64,000 nt of DNA from Paragonimus westermani (taxonomy: Eukaryota; Platyhelminthes; Trematoda; Plagiorchiida; Troglotrematidae): contig QNGE01002976.1 in NCBI GenBank assembly GCA_008508345.1, positions 1 through 64,000 on the forward strand. Direction: 5' to 3'. The translations under genes were made by a program, and so were the position numbers. The stretch's first letter is position 1. Every line of letters starts with the position of its first letter. Shown here in pieces: positions 25,301 through 34,127 of this stretch. Under the pieces are notes generated by a model. That model did not search any database and was not told the origin of the DNA. It was given only the letters and a program-made list of their open reading frames with translations.

Positions 25301-28078
25301 GGAGGTGACCCAACAATAGCGAATGAATTACTGCTGCATTCAATCAATAAACAACAGCAATGTGAATAGCTGAACACCAATGCCGAATTAACCTAAGTAA
25401 TGGGTTTGACATCAAGTGAAAACCACCGGTTTACATTAACTATTATCCCACATCTACGCGATGACAACAACTTACCATAAGTAATTTAGGGAATGGCTGA
25501 TGTGCTCGGAGTTAAACATGCTGGTGATTTTGTTTACGTCCAAGTGAGAAAATCAAACACCACTAGAAATGGTATACTAGATGAAACCATACCATACGTC
25601 ACTGTAAAGTTGAATAGGCTTTTCTTTCATAGAAAACTGTCTGTCTCTGACTTCATTTTCCAAATCGTGCTGAAGTGCTGCACAGGAGAGCTATCCACAA
25701 GATGAGGATAATATCCGAATACCTGAGAGGTCAATACTGTCATTCCCATCCACAATTGTGATTACCTAGAAAAATCTACCAACCTGTAAATTGTCATACC
25801 TGCTACCTCAAAAGACTTGGAAAGTATACTTGGCGACCAGCCATTGGCGTACGCCACACACCACATTGTCCACTTGGATCCTAAATGGGATTTCATGCTC
25901 ACCTAATATGCTCAACCAACATATTTATGGTGTCTTATTTCAGTGACTTCGAAATTATCTCAAAAGCCAGTAAGTTAATATAAATTTCGAGGCGTGTCAC
26001 TTCACAACTGGAGGTGTATCTTATGGTTTCATCATAAAACTGCTGCGATTCTTATTAATCGTCTTTAAACTATTACAGCTAGTGCGTTCTACAGTACTGC
26101 TCTAAACTGAAGACAAGGAAACATGGCGAATACTAGATGGTATTATGAAAAGAGAAAAGCAATTTTGTAAGCCTGCTCTACCGGGTCACAACATAACACC
26201 CTCCATTTTACTTTTCATACCTATAAGGTGACGCGCTCTAGTCAATTGCCAGGCGTTCGTTAATTTTCAAGAGGTGAGGAGCTAGCTAACACTATCGGTG
26301 GTAGAGACCAAGGAACAACCGTTTCAGGTGATTTTAGTATGTTCTCTAACTGTCACTCGATAACAGAGAAAGTTAACATAGTTGGGATGTTAACCCGGTC
26401 GCATGTGAGGTTTCATTCAGAAAGCGTCCTTTTGTTATCAGACTCACTGGTATGCCCTCACTGTTAATTACGGAATCAAATTCTTCAAGATCCATTGTGA
26501 AAAGGATTCAGAGAAGATAGCGTATATCATTGAATTATGTTTCGTTGCTTCGTCCAGCTTCTAACGGGTAAGCATTGTCTAAACTAGGTTAGTTATATAT
26601 GAGCTGTTAGGGGTGATGGTATTTCGAATTAGAAATTGTCATACCGGCTGTCACAATACCCGAGGCGAATTCTCGAACTTGGTCTGACTCACTGTCTCTG
26701 TAGTCACTTGCTGAAGTTGCAACAACAGGTGTCTTCAGAACTATAAACAAGGTGCCTGCAGTGTTGGAGTTTGTACAGTTTGGAACATCTTGTTTGTAAC
26801 TATTCTAAGAAACTCAGTAACCACTGACTTGATGTGCATGTTACTGGTTCCACTCTAAGTGACCACCTGGGTAAACCTTCAAGTGCAAAAAACTACTGAT
26901 AGCATCACTAGCAAACTCTTGTTTCTTTCACGCTTAGGTGTTTATATACAAGTTGTAAATCATTCTTTAAGTTTTTAGTGAGTTATAGTGTCTAATTTAA
27001 TTGTGGTTTCAGGAAAAACTTCCCATTTTCCCCTCAACTTATCTCCTACCTTTCAGTACCGTCCAACGTATATATATATGTGTAAATATGAACCTATATT
27101 TCCCAAAACCTCTGGAATTCCGACGAATTAAACGATAATCTTTGATTAAATCTCCGATTCAGAACGAGTATACGGAGTTTAGCCGTAACAAATGTCCATG
27201 TGTTCATATCTGTTAATTTTTGTTGTTCTAAGCAACTCAAGGTCGTCCTCTTCTTTCTCTACAGCTATTACCTTTTCGGACTGCAGTGTGGGTTCATTGT
27301 GCTTTTCTATGTAACGTTACTTAAAATCGATGAGTGTTAAAACGGGAGTGATCACATCCAGTCCCATATTGGGGCTGTCCTGTATGCAGACTCGTCTTGT
27401 GAACAGCTTACTTATAGATGCGCGTTTGCTTTTTACTAACGTCCGCTAATGTTTACCGAAGTTTAAAAGTTTACTGGATCACAAAGATGTCTTATAGACA
27501 GCTCTTTAGTGGAGCCAACTTCCGTGCAATTGTGCCTCACACGGTGATTTCCAGAGTAGGATGAATACCACGTTTTAACCGTTCTTTTCTCTGTAATAAT
27601 CTGCTAATTTTAGCCCCAAGTTTTGCAGAGCTGTATTTCTCATTGGTGTTGTGTACCAAGTAAATACCGCTGCGCCCCACAAAGACATTTATACAACTTA
27701 AGGCAAATGAACGTTGGCGGATGGATCACCAAGCCACCTTGTGAAGACACTGTTCTTTTAACAGTTAGGTCAACATTATCTGGAATTTAAGTTGAAAACT
27801 TATTTATCGCACGACATTTCTCCGTATTCATGAGTTTGCGAACACCGATTTATTCTTCACCTCAAAATGGCCGCCCTCAACTCAGTGTTCTTATGTAATT
27901 TGCAATCGCGATCTGCTTCAGAGTGATAGGTCTACGTAATTTACGTGTGGCCGACGCCTCAGTGGTGCCTATCATACCGACCGGGAACCCAGCAACTTAT
28001 GCTATGGCCATTGGAAATTACGTGGCCCGAGTCATCTTCCAGAAGTACCTGGACGATAACATGGGAAATGCAAACTAA
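1152..28078 (+). CDS. GMC oxidoreductase (choline-dehydrogenase-like), 3' half of a multi-exon gene
   Basis: FAD-dependent GMC-family oxidoreductases oxidise alcohol groups. Choline dehydrogenase, a mitochondrial member, makes betaine aldehyde from choline. Exons read as join(1152..1346, 10269..10445, 10679..10818, 15967..16493, 27922..28078), about 400 residues. In order they show the second GMC signature (GTFETPAILLRSGIG), the PVGRNLHDHP motif, a substrate-domain segment with RPDIQF, the EPASRGHVQL segment, the active-site histidine motif YHFVGTC, and the C-terminal GLRNLRVADAS...PTGNP block before the stop. Missing are the N-terminal Rossmann FAD site and first GMC signature, which should lie left of the window. 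Splice phases agree at every junction except the first. Family membership is firm. The substrate is not decided by the sequence, and a glucose-dehydrogenase-like insect-type role is equally possible. Confidence 0.9.
1347..10268 (+). other. Intron of about 8.9 kb in the GMC gene
   Basis: I find no convincing gene in this stretch. It contains an ambiguous base at 1494 between two copies of TGCTGAAC, a 16-base perfect palindrome at 3156-3171, a B-box-like GGTTTGAATCC near 9050 that hints at a worn SINE, and several open frames of 60-133 codons (longest 5579-5980) that show no family signature. Frames of that length are expected by chance in this much DNA at this base composition. A small missing GMC exon could lie here. 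Confidence 0.55.
10269..10445 (+). CDS. GMC oxidoreductase exon B: PVGRNLHDHP motif
   Basis: The frame carries PPVGRNLHDHPMVGL, matching the conserved 'LPVG.NLqDHp' of GMC enzymes, then 33 further codons to FWNGE and a GTGAGT donor (phase 1). Taking the acceptor at 10268 (TTTTGACCAG) starts the exon with two bases, which does not fit the phase-0 end of exon A. Taking the acceptor at 10312 (ACAACGCTAAG) gives phase 0 but then lacks about 13 residues normally found between SGIG and PVG, so a small exon would have to lie upstream. The start is therefore uncertain. The core of the exon is not. Confidence 0.85.
10679..10818 (+). CDS. GMC oxidoreductase exon C: substrate-domain segment
   Basis: The exon sits after a pyrimidine-rich acceptor (CTCACACTTACAG) and before GTAGGT. 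Its first two bases complete the codon left open by exon B across a 233-base intron, so the phases agree. Translation gives VLAQTSALTSIAYLRTS, a spacer, then RPDIQFTFIAA. GMC proteins show 'GpLts.g.ea.aFlrt' followed by 'RPDIQfhf' at this place. It ends in phase 0. Confidence 0.85.
12500..12760 (+). repeat. tRNA-derived SINE with hammerhead ribozyme, copy 1
   Basis: The head has an A-box-like TGACGCAGTAG (12556-12566) and a B-box-like GGGATTCTAACCC (12597-12609), 30 bases apart as in a tRNA promoter. A minimal hammerhead follows at 12628-12672 and then the family tail (GAAAGTTTATCTGAATGCGAAGGC). The same order of blocks recurs at 34.3 kb, 33.4 kb (minus) and 50.5 kb. Pol III transcription is an inference from the boxes. 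Confidence 0.7.
12628..12672 (+). ncRNA. Minimal type I hammerhead ribozyme in SINE copy 1 (one core base changed)
   Basis: Stem I pairs GTACTA (12628-12633) with TAGTGC (12667-12672) over six pairs, one of them G-U. The core CTGACGA is at 12634-12640. Stem II is GCTC/GAGC (12641-12644 with 12651-12654). GAA follows, then a short stem III with loop TCGA, and the cleavage triplet GTC ends at 12666. The A expected at position 15.1 is C here (12658), which breaks the 15.1-16.1 pair, so this copy is probably weak or inactive. Confidence 0.65.
13050..13130 (-). repeat. tRNA-derived SINE head, minus strand
   Basis: On the minus strand an A-box-like TTGAGGCAGTGAG (13103-13115) is followed about 27 bases later by CGGAGTTCAACTCCCG (13060-13075), a near-consensus B box. 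No intact cloverleaf can be drawn, so this is a SINE head and not a tRNA gene. The ribozyme block is not recognisable behind it. Confidence 0.5.
13200..13400 (-). repeat. SINE copy, minus strand, degraded ribozyme
   Basis: Reading the minus strand from 13400 downward gives the family order: AGTCAACACGCTGGTCAC, AAGTTCCGGCTC, GGATATCTACTAC, a damaged ribozyme region, GAGTCTAGTGCTTCC, then the tail with GGAAAG and GATGACTGCGA. The ribozyme core CTGACGA is lost, but the GTC cleavage triplet and the stem I strand TAGTGC remain. Confidence 0.55.
13450..13560 (+). repeat. SINE copy, plus strand, degraded ribozyme at 13474-13518
   Basis: The ribozyme remnant reads ACATTA, then CCGGTGA in place of CTGACGA, then GAAACTTGAATC and TAGTGC. 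Most stem I pairs are still possible (ACATTA with TAGTGC), but the catalytic core has at least two changes. The B-box region upstream is worn. Confidence 0.5.
13660..13800 (-). repeat. SINE head, minus strand
   Basis: The minus strand shows TGGCGCAGTGAT (13725-13736), almost the consensus tRNA A box, and TTACCAGTTCAAGGCG (13686-13700) at B-box distance. The downstream ribozyme block is not recognisable. Confidence 0.5.
15967..16493 (+). CDS. GMC oxidoreductase exon D: C-terminal substrate domain with active-site His
   Basis: Starting after GGCGTCAG in phase 0, it continues directly from exon C (FLPPVGQGLKNTIIIL). It then has LLEPASRGHVQLDLLSS and EVDPAFFS, where GMC proteins read 'l.P.SrG.v.L.s.dp...P.idpny'. 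Around residues 155-165 of the exon comes NYHFVGTCPVTAG, equivalent to 'yHpvGTc.Mg', whose His is the catalytic base in GMC enzymes. The usual Pro after this His is Phe here. The exon ends VVSPTLK before a perfect GTAAGT donor, phase 2. The acceptor is weak in pyrimidines. One a few bases upstream (15955) is possible but gives the wrong phase. Confidence 0.9.
16920..17025 (-). repeat. tRNA-like SINE head, minus strand, a different family
   Basis: The minus strand reads GTGGCCTAGTG (16983-16993, A-box-like) and then CTCAGGTTCGCAGGC (16941-16955, B-box-like), about 28 bases apart. The sequence between and after the boxes is unlike the ribozyme-bearing family, so it is probably a second tRNA-derived SINE. 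Confidence 0.5.
17337..17419 (+). other. Possible exon-like segment, unassigned
   Basis: The segment lies between a good acceptor (CTTCTTACAG) and an AG|GTAACG donor, and two of its frames are open. One frame gives a hydrophobic stretch followed by HRIQRRQRKYL. It does not fit the GMC gene, whose flanking exons join in phase without it. It may be a chance combination. Confidence 0.2.
18497..18673 (+). other. Open segment with helix-like composition, unassigned
   Basis: The segment has 58 open codons ending in TGA. The central part (IEEAARRLAEQVLKGLTQNN) looks like an amphipathic helix and has an amino-acid mix unlike random translation. No good donor site follows and no family is recognised. 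It could be a mobile-element remnant. Confidence 0.2.
22476..23203. repeat. Inverted pair of a related, possibly once-coding repeat
   Basis: The plus strand at 22476-22680 and the minus strand at 23203-22900 translate to related segments: VYPVQQDNRKTCIARCKHCV against VYPPHQDGKRSCITRRKQFV, each followed by YSH. At the nucleotide level the two are roughly 60 % alike over about 70 bases. The repeat is probably a fragment of a retroelement or multigene repeat inserted twice in opposite directions. I do not recognise the family. Confidence 0.4.
25493..25705 (+). other. Open frame of 70 codons, unassigned
   Basis: It begins MADVLGVKHAGDFVYVQVRK and ends TGA. The first 40 residues look protein-like and the rest is hydrophobic. 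There is no splice context that ties it to the GMC gene and no family resemblance that I can name. Confidence 0.15.
27922..28078 (+). CDS. GMC oxidoreductase terminal exon with stop
   Basis: Joining after GATCTGCTTCAG supplies the one base needed to finish the lysine codon left open at 16493. The exon then reads VIGLRNLRVADASVVPIIPT, GNPATYAMAIGNYVARVIF and a short tail ending NMGNAN and TAA at 28076. This is the C-terminal GMC block ('v.Gl.nLRVvDaSvmP.i.sgN..a..m.iaek'), with the conserved Gly-Asn of the active site kept. No mitochondrial or secretion signal can be judged from this end of the protein. Confidence 0.92.
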
Positions 28079-28906
28079 CCGCTGTTTCTTCTGTTTGTCC
28101 AAATGAATGTTCCCATCTCCGCGGCTTCTTCGCTACCCAAGTACGAATAGAAAGCTGACCGATTGCTTGCTGTTATTCACAATCAGTCAAATGACCCAGC
28201 ATGTTTCGTTTTTTTTCAACTTTATTACCGACTTGTTTATCATTTTGTCCTCTTTAATTCAACCTACGTCAATCTACCGACGTCCTGACCATGACACGGT
28301 TGAAATCGACTTCGAATTTGATACAGCACTGGGCACTGCCTCAGTTATCATGCGTATATATTTACTGTGTTTAAAACCTTTCCATTTAGCCCTATTTTCG
28401 TTTCATATTCATGTGACGGTTGTAGACCAGCATTTGTTTCTTGTAGTTGAAAACGTCATTGACCATTACAAATTACAGCCAAATTTTCTTCGCAACTGCG
28501 ATATCGCATCAAGGTATATTCACATAAATTATGATTGATCCATTTCTAGTTTAAATGGAGCAAACATCTTTCAGCGGGAAAGAAAACGAACGGTTTGCCA
28601 ACGAAACTGCCTCAAACAAGGTTTCAGATAGGTTAAAAAACAAACGACCAGATAACAAATAAGCAATCAGTTGAACAAAGTTACAGTGGGTGCATGAAGT
28701 TTCTGACAGTTGACAAGATCTGACTGATGCAATTAATGTGATGTTCTTCGGGGTATTATTTTGTACATTCTGATCACATGTGGACATGCAAAGAATTTTC
28801 AACATCTCTACATGGTCCATTACGCAACGCAACGCAACTCAGTACAATTCAGCTCATTAGCTAGGCTTTGGGTTGTCTAGACAGCTAAGATATTCGGGAC
28901 GACCTC
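28079..28906 (+). other. 3' flank of the GMC gene
   Basis: This presumably holds the 3' untranslated region. A 143-codon open frame (28107-28538) starts just after the stop but shows no domain and is likely chance. No canonical AATAAA is obvious. A short tandem repeat of ACGCA lies at about 28825-28838. Confidence 0.4.
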
Positions 28907-29485
28907 ATGTGTTCACTCGATGTGACACAGCTGTTTACTAATATGCCGTTTCATAAAGTAGTTGATAACAATTGGGATTTTATCCTAAGCAGCAATGTTT
29001 CTTCTCCCATTCCAGGGTCCGAACTGTAATCACTATTACTCTTGTGTATACGCATTACAAAGCTCAACTTCCAGAGGACTACTGATGCTTCTTGGTGCTC
29101 ACCCCCTTGTTTGCACTCATCATTACCCTTTGTTTTTCGAGTCAAATACGTGAGAACCCCTTCGTCAGAAGAGATCATAACGGAACTGGTAGCCAAGTAC
29201 ATACGATCGTTGATTCGTCACACAAAGGGTAGCCGTTTCGATCCCTATTCAAATTGTCTGTACTCGTGGAGTGGAAACAACAGTTTTGGGGTTGAACAAC
29301 AAGAGGTATTTCGAGTCTCTACGGACGTGACCATTGCTGTGTTCATCTACACCAACGGGGAGAAGAAGAACCATAAGTCAGGTACATTCCACAGACTCAA
29401 ATTCCTACGAATGGGCCAGGTTGCAATGGATAGTTCGCTGGGCCCATTCTTAGCACTAAGTGTACGATATCCTAGACATCTTTAA
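28907..29485 (+). mobile_element. Penelope-like element reverse transcriptase remnant
   Basis: The first frame (28907-29029) reads CSLDVTQLFTNMPFHKVVDN, matching the Penelope RT motif 'sfDVvsLFTnvP..e.v'. A second frame to 29485 includes ITELVAKYIR and, near its end, KFLRMGQVAMDSSLGPFLA, matching 'f.Q.dGvAMGSplgP.lA' (RT motif with the G changed to D). The two frames are separated by a stop and a phase change, and the YxDD region is not found beyond 29485. It is therefore a broken, partial copy on the plus strand. The assignment rests on two ordered RT motifs. Confidence 0.7.
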
Positions 29486-31599
29486 GAACTCAAGTGGTTA
29501 AAGCGTTTTGTTCTTGGAGTTGAATCGGGTTTATCAAAACCTTAAGCTCACTAGAGAAAACGACGTAAACAACTGCGTTCCTTCCCTGGACACTCTAGTT
29601 ATCCGAAAATCAGGTGGCATGATAAGAAAATCCATCTCCGAAGGCCTATATGGACAGGATAGTACGTGAAGAATGAAACTGGGCTGGAGCGATTTCCTTA
29701 TTTGAAATGGTTTAGCCAATCGAAGTTCACGCAGAAGCTGCTGCAGACGGGATTGTGGCCGATCGGCAGTCAACCAATCAAAAAACGGGGATCACCAGCT
29801 ACGCTGAATTTGTGCGTAAGAAGTAACGATTATTGAAAGTTGTCTCGACAATTGTCAGAGTTAGACAAACGAGTTGCTTGAAGTAAGGCTGTGTGAACGT
29901 AACAACAAAAGCGCCAGGTAAAACACAAAACACTTGTCACCGGGTAACGACTGTAAACAGTTTCGTTTATCTAATTAACTAAGATTGTATAGTGCCTCTC
30001 AGACTACCGTTATTTTGGTTTTCTGATTTTGGTAGCCTAGCACCTTGAAGATTTCTGTCCAGTGTAGTATAAAGGAGGCCCGGTTGAAACCTTCTTCAGG
30101 AAAGCGCGAAGGCTATGCACGTAGGACAACTTACCGTTATAATTAAGCACTCACAAACACCTGCAGGCCAACGAGTACCCGCTGCAATTTATCAGCAATT
30201 ATGGCAGAGTCGTGGCATCAAGGATACGGTTATCACAGACACCAAAACAGATATAGTACTGGAATTTCTGCATCGAGGTGAAAGCTGGTCAACACTGAAA
30301 GTGTCCAACAGCTGTTGTATCCAGACCCTGTAACGCTGCAGAATCATGTGTAATATACCGGATCAGAACTTCACTAGTCCCCTTGGCCACGGGAAAACAG
30401 TCTACGTCTGCCACATCCCACTGTTCATACAAATACTCGTTTAGTTGCAGTATAAGCTATATAGGGAGGACAAATCTGCAACTGGCTGCTCTCAACAAGG
30501 AACTCAGTGAGAAACGCCAAGCGCACGTATTGATGCTGACGGATGGCACCCAGAATTATTAGTTGAAAGGTACACAATCCAAACGGGACACAGAGCTAAA
30601 GTTTGTGACAGCTTCACTACGAGTTTTCAAAGTGTTTGGTAATGCATACTCCAATTTGCTGGGGCTTTGTCAATTAAGCGTCCAATTTCCTCAGTGTATT
30701 CGAAATAATTTGTGTTGACGTTTCGACTGCTCTGATAATCATCATCCCCATATTTTTTATTTTCATTTTCGCATCTACTTGTTCAGCTGTGAGCTCTGCT
30801 CCATGGAATCTTTTCTCAATGTTTTAAATTGGTTACATGTTGATGTCTGATCAGAATGTACGTCGGAAGACGCCATGCTAATCCATTACGCAAATGACCT
30901 CTACACTCGTAGGCTTACAGTTATATTGTAGAGAAAAAAGGCGTCCAATGAAGCACAATCTTTATTGCCCAACACGCTGGTTACCATGCTACGAGTGGGT
31001 TTGCATTTATGAGTCATCATTCCCGATTTTCACCGTGCTCACTTCGACCCGGTTTGTGTGTCCGAGGCCTCTTGTCAGGGCGTTTTTTCACCTGCCGTTC
31101 CTCGTCCGTTGGGCAGATCTCGTTGACCGATGGCTCGTCCGATCGCTAGTGCTGCCCGCAATCCACCCACTATGGCCTCTGGCCGTGTTCTACGACCACG
31201 TCGAGATATTGCCCCGGATGTTGGAATAATCGTGCCCCCGATCTGGTTATTCATCCTATTTTGCCTGCCATGCCTCGCCCATTGCTCCGGTCCAGTTGAG
31301 AGATGGCTCATGCGGTCCCCCCTGCTGTCCCCGACCTGCTCGCGGTGGGATTTTAGACGTAACTTGCTGCACGGTCAATGTATTCCGCCGAGAGTTGGAG
31401 CACCCGCACCACCGGCTTGACAATCCATCACAATGTCTTTATTCAGCCATCGCCAGTCTTGTCAGTCGATTGGCCTCATGACCTAAAAAGCGACTACTTA
31501 TGTCGCAGAGGGAATTTCCGAACACCTAGTAGTTTGACAGTAACAAACACAAGCTCATTATACCAAAACATCTGTGACTTACCCGCAAGTTATCGTTCT
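29486..31599. other. Intergenic region with GC-rich block
   Basis: It lies between the Penelope remnant and the open segments at 31.6 kb. A block at about 31040-31430 is clearly richer in G+C and CpG than its surroundings and is open in several frames on both strands. A degenerate YADD-like IHYANDLYTR (30884-30915) may be an RT trace. A 72-codon frame at 30115-30333 has no known motif. No promoter elements can be named. Confidence 0.4.
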
Positions 31600-31602
31600 A
31601 CT

Positions 31603-31969
31603 TGAATCCCGGAAAATGCACCGTATCAGCTGCCACCTCAGATGGTTCCAGCCAACCGATTCATAAGACATCCCACAAAACCGTCCCGACCTGGACATAT
31701 GCTTTCCGAGACATCATCTTTCTGTCAAGCAGCTCCGTATGCCAATACCACACTTAAAATCCCACCAACCAAATCGACTCAGCCGAGATATTTGGACCCC
31801 ATTTTCATAAGAGTCACTGTCACAAGCCACGAGCAACCAACAAATTCCTCTCATGATTTACCTAGACATTCGTATTGCTACATGGAGCTGGACAATCAAC
31901 CTTCCAAACGAAACTCATTTAATCACCCAGGGATTATCAGCGACATTCGAAAAGCAATCACGACGGGTA
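31603..31969 (+). other. Ser/Thr/Pro-rich open segment, possible exon of an unknown gene
   Basis: The frame runs 122 codons from 31603 and is followed by a good donor (ACGG|GTAAGA at 31970). Its composition is Pro, Ser and Thr rich, with few hydrophobic runs, as in a disordered protein tail. A second frame, shifted by one base, stays open from 31853 to 32146 and looks just as protein-like (SRRVRFDRIPSPLASL, then a Gln/Ser/Leu-rich end), which suggests a frameshift or overlapping alternatives. No domain is recognised. Confidence 0.25.
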
Positions 31970-32210
31970 AGATTTGACAGGATCCCAAGCCCACTTGCAT
32001 CACTGTGCACGGACCAATTAGATAGTCAGACTGATACGTCCCAAATGGAGAAAAATCTACTTATTCAATCAGCAGCAGCATCAAGTGAATTACTCACAGA
32101 ACTAAACGTAGCCGACTTGAGTCCAGGCACGCCTACCACACGGTAGCAAATCTAGGAGTTCTATGTCTTGGGCATCCGTGTACACTGTACCTCTCGTAAT
32201 CAATTGCTGA

Positions 32211-32324
32211 AGCAATGATGTCTGTCGTTCCTCCCATGGTGCTACCGATTACGACGCCTTCAGTTATTACCGTAGAATCTCAAACGACTACGGTTCTGGA
32301 CGTCAACAGCTGCCAGCTCGCTGT
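32211..32324 (+). other. Possible exon of the same unknown gene
   Basis: The open stretch reads AMMSVVPPMVLPITTPSVIT and continues Ser/Thr-rich to a GTAGGT donor. The composition resembles the segment at 31.6 kb. A third open stretch at 32480-32630 (with EDQKQPPLMSSPVWTYSKLL, then a basic patch) could be the next exon. These three lie on the same strand between the two convergent genes. They are a proposal only. Confidence 0.22.
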
Positions 32325-33329
32325 AGGTTAGATCCATTAGACACCAAATCTGACGTTGTGCTCAATAGAGCAGCAATGGGGATGTACTGAGGCTGGCCCA
32401 TTACAACCACTGTTTACGCCTCTGAAAACATTCTGGATTAACGACCAACTTATTACCACCTTTAAAGAGACCACCAACGAAATATGTGAAAAACACATTC
32501 CCGTTACATGGAGACCATCAAGACAACGGTGACACAACATCGTGAGGATCAAAAACAGCCGCCACTTATGTCGAGTCCAGTTTGGACGTATTCAAAGCTG
32601 TTACGTGCAAAGAAAGAGGTTTGCAGCAGCGACGACATTTGGTGACCGACTGGTGCTTTCGCTGGTCGTGAACACGAGTTTTCCGCATTTTTCGACTACT
32701 GAAGAACAGCGTTAGATGGTCGTAAGTCTGTGACAACCGTCCTCAACACGTTGTGATTCCATGTGTTTTAAATCTGGTCACATCAGCACCGTAGCTGAAA
32801 CCATACAGGCAGTTGTTCTTTGGAATGATCTGCACATTGAAAAGACCGTCTCACACACACAAATGTGGATCACTTTCAAGCAGTCACTAACAATGTTCCT
32901 CAACCTGCTACTAACTACTGAACAACCTCTCCTGCAGCTGTACACTGCCTACATAAAATTCATATCTTAGATGTTCAATCTATTGATGTCGTCTGACTTC
33001 CGTTCAATTTTTTAGTTCGGTGGTAAGGAGATGCTTTCATACGATTGTATTTAATCGATAGGCCTCCTTATGGTCGACAACAGTTTGGTTATCCATAGCA
33101 AAATGAAACAGTCAAGACGGCGGCCATTCTTCACAGTCTGCTTCCAGCTTCTCATGCAGTGCACCACGATCGCTCGCTTGCAAACTTATATGTCTAAGGC
33201 TTTTGACCACATATCTCACGACTTCCTCTAATGAAAGCGGCCATTGCTCACTGTTCACCCACCGCTCTAGGCAACTTCCTGTTCTAAGTTTGAAAATCTG
33301 ACAAGTCGTATTTTCAAGCTGAACGTCAT

Positions 33330-33960
33330 TCGCATTTGATCGCAGCCTTCGCATTCAAATAGACTTTCCAATCGGCCCATTTCGAAAAGAAACACTAGAC
33401 TCGAGGTTTGCTCTCCTTAGAACACGTCAGTACTGCATATTCTTGCCACGGCCGGTGCTAGCACTCTTGCCAGGCTTTTGTGGGGCGACCGTGTTGACCA
33501 ATGTAACGCGCAGTCGAAAGCAGCTAGCGCGCACGGATTAAGTTTGAACTGCGCAACAGAGCGTGCTGCTGTGTTTCCGGCGACGTTTCAGTTTACGTTT
33601 GTGTAAGTCGTGTGCTTGGCTTACTGGGCATTCGGCTCATGCTTGTTCGTATTGTTTCCTTTTATAGGACTGTTTTTCGAATCTATACTTCGGAAGAACG
33701 CTGTCCTCCGGTGCGTCCATATTGCCCGGAAGTTGGTCCGCGAGTGTTACGGACATTCAAAGTACAGTCGGCTGGCTTGCGTGTTACACCACTGCGCCAT
33801 TCACTTCATATTACACACAAACTAATTATCATATCTGAACACTCGACCACTTACGCTTGTGAGTGATGACCAGGTTGCTCGATCTTCTCGAGAGGAGACA
33901 CAGTAACTGTTCTGTTAATTCCAATCGATAACCCCTCGATTAGGACTTCCGAGACAGATC
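33330..33960 (-). repeat. SINE copy, minus strand, interrupted by an insertion
   Basis: The 5' part lies at 33960-33787 and ends in a perfect tRNA-type A box, TGGCGCAGTGG (33789-33799). The element resumes at about 33512 with TGGTCAACACGGTC, then AGTGCTAGCACCGGCCGTGG, a ribozyme remnant at 33436-33392 and the tail to about 33330. The 270 bases between (about 33513-33786) are foreign to the other copies and are probably a later insertion. In the ribozyme, CTGACGA reads CTGACGT and GAAAC reads AAACC, so it is likely dead. Confidence 0.6.
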
Positions 33961-33976
33961 AAACCCTCTGATCTTC

Positions 33977-34067
33977 TTTCCGAAAGAGTTCGGCTGGAAA
34001 GTCCACCTGAATATAAAGGCCGTGATCAAATATGAGTGATATCCAACTTGAAATTAGCCAAAGCGTT
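33977..34067 (+). repeat. SINE tail, plus strand
   Basis: TTCGGCTGGAAAGTCCACC, GAATATAAAGGCCGTGATCA and the following bases match the tail of the copy at 34.3-34.5 kb (GGTTGGAAAGTCTATTTGAA, GGAGGCTGTGATCAAATGCG). Only the tail of this copy is present. It stands directly upstream of a full copy in the same orientation. Confidence 0.6.
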
Positions 34068-34127
34068 CATTTCTCATCAATAATCTAAAATGTCACATAG
34101 CCTGGTGCAACGAGATAGAAGATTTCG

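Larger units (their letters stand above)
16494..27921 (+). other. Intron of about 11.4 kb in the GMC gene
   Basis: No second gene can be proved here. The intron holds a tRNA-like SINE on the minus strand near 17.0 kb, an inverted pair of a related repeat at 22.5-23.2 kb, and some open segments (17337-17419, 18497-18673, 25493-25705, and overlapping minus-strand frames across 19.3-21.5 kb) with no recognisable family. Three minus-strand frames at 20834-21502 overlap in different phases, as a decayed element would. Confidence 0.5.

Noticed and set aside
29491..29529. tRNA-like boxes CAAGTGGTTAAAGCG and GAGTTGAATCGGG
   Set aside because: The two boxes are only about 11 bases apart, too close for a tRNA-type promoter, and no cloverleaf can be drawn.
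31950..31985. PP1-docking RVxF motif (RRVRF)
   Set aside because: The motif is short, occurs often by chance, and lies in a frame that competes with another open frame. No protein context supports it.
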